From: Sulfurospirillaceae bacterium
Lineage (GTDB): Bacteria; Campylobacterota; Campylobacteria; Campylobacterales; Sulfurospirillaceae
Reading direction: 5' to 3'
DNA length: 6,996 nt
NCBI GenBank assembly: GCA_028705785.1
Contig: JAQWCT010000142.1
Location: 1-6,996, forward strand
A program made the translations under genes and the position numbers. How positions within the stretch are numbered: the first letter of the stretch is position 1; each line of letters begins with the position of its first letter. This document shows positions 6,463 to 6,996 of this stretch, in pieces. The notes under the pieces are model-generated. The model did no database searches. It was not told the origin of the DNA and saw nothing but the letters and a program-made list of their open reading frames with translations.

Positions 6463-6468
6463 TATAGT
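6463..6468 (+). promoter_or_regulatory. -10 box TATAGT of the DUF2249 gene
   Basis: TATAGT is a good -10 element. It predicts a start near 6475, at the beginning of an A tract (6474-6481), giving a leader of about 16 nt with AGGTGA as ribosome site. A -35 box is lacking, as expected if the FNR-type protein replaces it. Confidence 0.55.
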
Positions 6469-6490
6469 AACACAAAAAAAAGGTGAAACA

Positions 6491-6829
6491 ATGAATCCAA
6501 TCCAAAAATCCTTACATGTAGAGAATGCCACGGTTCCATTTTTTACATATGTACAAGACGAAATAGAGTTTATAACTTTCGACACTTCTGCGTGTATTCC
6601 CCCTGAACCTATGATAAATGCGATGCTTGCTTTAGAAAAGCTAACTGCTCCTAGCATTAAAGTTGTGATGATTAATCATCAAAATCCTGTTGGTCTTTTG
6701 GCAAAAATTGGTAATTTTTATGACATCCAGACTGAAGAGTTAGGGGATGGAAAAATCAAATTAGTTTTTTCATACAAAGCTGGAGAGAGCGAAAAAGCGG
6801 ATTTAAGCAAAAAAAGTTGTGCGGGTTGA
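6491..6829 (+). CDS. DUF2249-domain protein
   Basis: The 112-residue soluble protein appears to be of the DUF2249 family: a beta-strand reading Ile-Thr-Phe-Asp-Thr-Ser, then Pro-Pro-Glu-Pro-Met (about 37-41) leading into a helix, a second strand with Asn-His-Gln-Asn-Pro-Val (about 62-67), and a final strand with Lys-Leu-Val-Phe-Ser-Tyr. These proteins have a small TusA/SirA-like alpha/beta fold and are often encoded near denitrification, nitric-oxide and heme-copper oxidase-type genes, but their biochemistry is not settled. A lysine-rich tail ends in Ser-Cys-Ala-Gly; Cys35, in the sequence Ala-Cys-Ile before the proline block, and Cys110 are its cysteines. The start has AAGGTGA ending 4 nt upstream. 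A membrane protein gene begins 1 nt after its stop, so the two form an operon. The FNR-like site upstream fits a respiratory role. Confidence 0.8.
   Translation: MNPIQKSLHVENATVPFFTYVQDEIEFITFDTSACIPPEPMINAMLALEKLTAPSIKVVMINHQNPVGLLAKIGNFYDIQTEELGDGKIKLVFSYKAGESEKADLSKKSCAG
6511..6523. repeat. Iterated palindrome copy CTTACATGTAGAG in the DUF2249 gene
   Basis: The copy lies in codons 7-11 of the DUF2249 gene and reads Ser-Leu-His-Val-Glu. All 13 bases match the copy at 1933 in patB. Confidence 0.7.
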
Positions 6830-6830
6830 T

Positions 6831-6996
6831 ATGAAAGTCTCTTTAGCCACGCAGATGGCACCACCTTTTGCGTTGGTGGCACATTTTTTTATCGCAGGTG
6901 TTTTCTTTTTGTTTTGCTCTAGCATTTCCTTATTATTTTTAAGTGGTGATATTACAAGTTATTTTGTCTCTCCTGCCTTTGCTGCATATGCCCATC
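6831..6996 (+). CDS. Membrane protein, N-terminal fragment (partial, runs off right edge)
   Basis: An ATG at 6831 opens a frame that stays open to the window edge (55 codons). It begins Met-Lys-Val-Ser-Leu-Ala-Thr-Gln-Met-Ala-Pro-Pro-Phe, then a long hydrophobic helix (about residues 13-38), a short polar loop (Ser-Gly-Asp-Ile-Thr), and the approach to a second helix with Ala-Tyr-Ala-His. The Met-Ala-Pro-Pro-Phe start followed by a helix and a His near the second helix recalls NnrS-like or heme-copper oxidase subunit I-like proteins found beside DUF2249 genes, but 55 residues do not allow a firm choice. It follows the DUF2249 stop by one base and so is almost certainly co-translated with it. 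Confidence 0.7.
   Translation, partial: MKVSLATQMAPPFALVAHFFIAGVFFLFCSSISLLFLSGDITSYFVSPAFAAYAH

Noticed and set aside
6474..6481. Run of eight A before the DUF2249 ribosome site as a phase-variable tract
   Set aside because: The tract is short, non-coding and of ordinary length for AT-rich DNA; nothing indicates variation.
6861..6882. CCACC/GGTGG hairpin at the start of the right-edge membrane gene
   Set aside because: It is only 5 bp with mismatched extension and lies in coding sequence with no T tract.

Overview
The window looks like ordinary chromosomal DNA of an AT-rich Campylobacterota (epsilonproteobacterium), most likely Sulfurospirillum or a close relative. This rests on the A/T-rich coding style, short gene spacing with 1-4 nt overlaps, AAGGA-type ribosome sites, the small DsbB-type protein beside an anchored DsbA-like protein, and the overall protein flavour. 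The genus is an inference. I see no transposase, integrase, phage gene, CRISPR array, tRNA or rRNA.

Layout from left to right. (1) Positions 3-2400 are a minus-strand run read right to left: a MalY/PatB-type PLP C-S lyase (2400-1255), a secreted calcineurin-like phosphoesterase (1258-368, ATGA overlap), and a lipoprotein with an NlpC/P60-type Asp-Cys-Ser-Gly motif (329 running off the left edge, missed by simple ORF calling because it is cut). (2) A 65-bp divergent promoter region (2401-2465). (3) A plus-strand pair, a DjlA-like membrane co-chaperone (2466-3218) and a hot-dog acyl-CoA thioesterase (3218-3703), joined by a TAATG overlap. (4) A convergent minus-strand pair, DsbB (4756-4322) and an anchored DsbA-like thioredoxin-fold protein (4322-3684), again joined by TAATG; together they form a periplasmic disulfide-forming couple. 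(5) A 116-bp divergent region (4757-4872), then purH on the plus strand (4873-6405), which carries the last two steps to IMP. (6) A short intergenic region with a well-placed FNR/CRP-type site, then a DUF2249 protein (6491-6829) and the first 55 codons of a membrane protein that runs off the right edge. This last pair may be an oxygen- or nitrogen-oxide-controlled respiratory unit.

No gene here is a clear new system. The most notable non-gene signal is the octamer TACATGTA, usually inside TTACATGTARAG. It occurs six times in 7 kb, in all three codon phases and once in an intergenic region, where it overlaps the purH ribosome site. This is far more than base composition predicts and suggests DNA-level selection for an iterated palindrome. 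Second is the FNR-like site, centred 41.5 bp upstream of the start point implied by a TATAGT -10 box, ahead of the DUF2249 gene.
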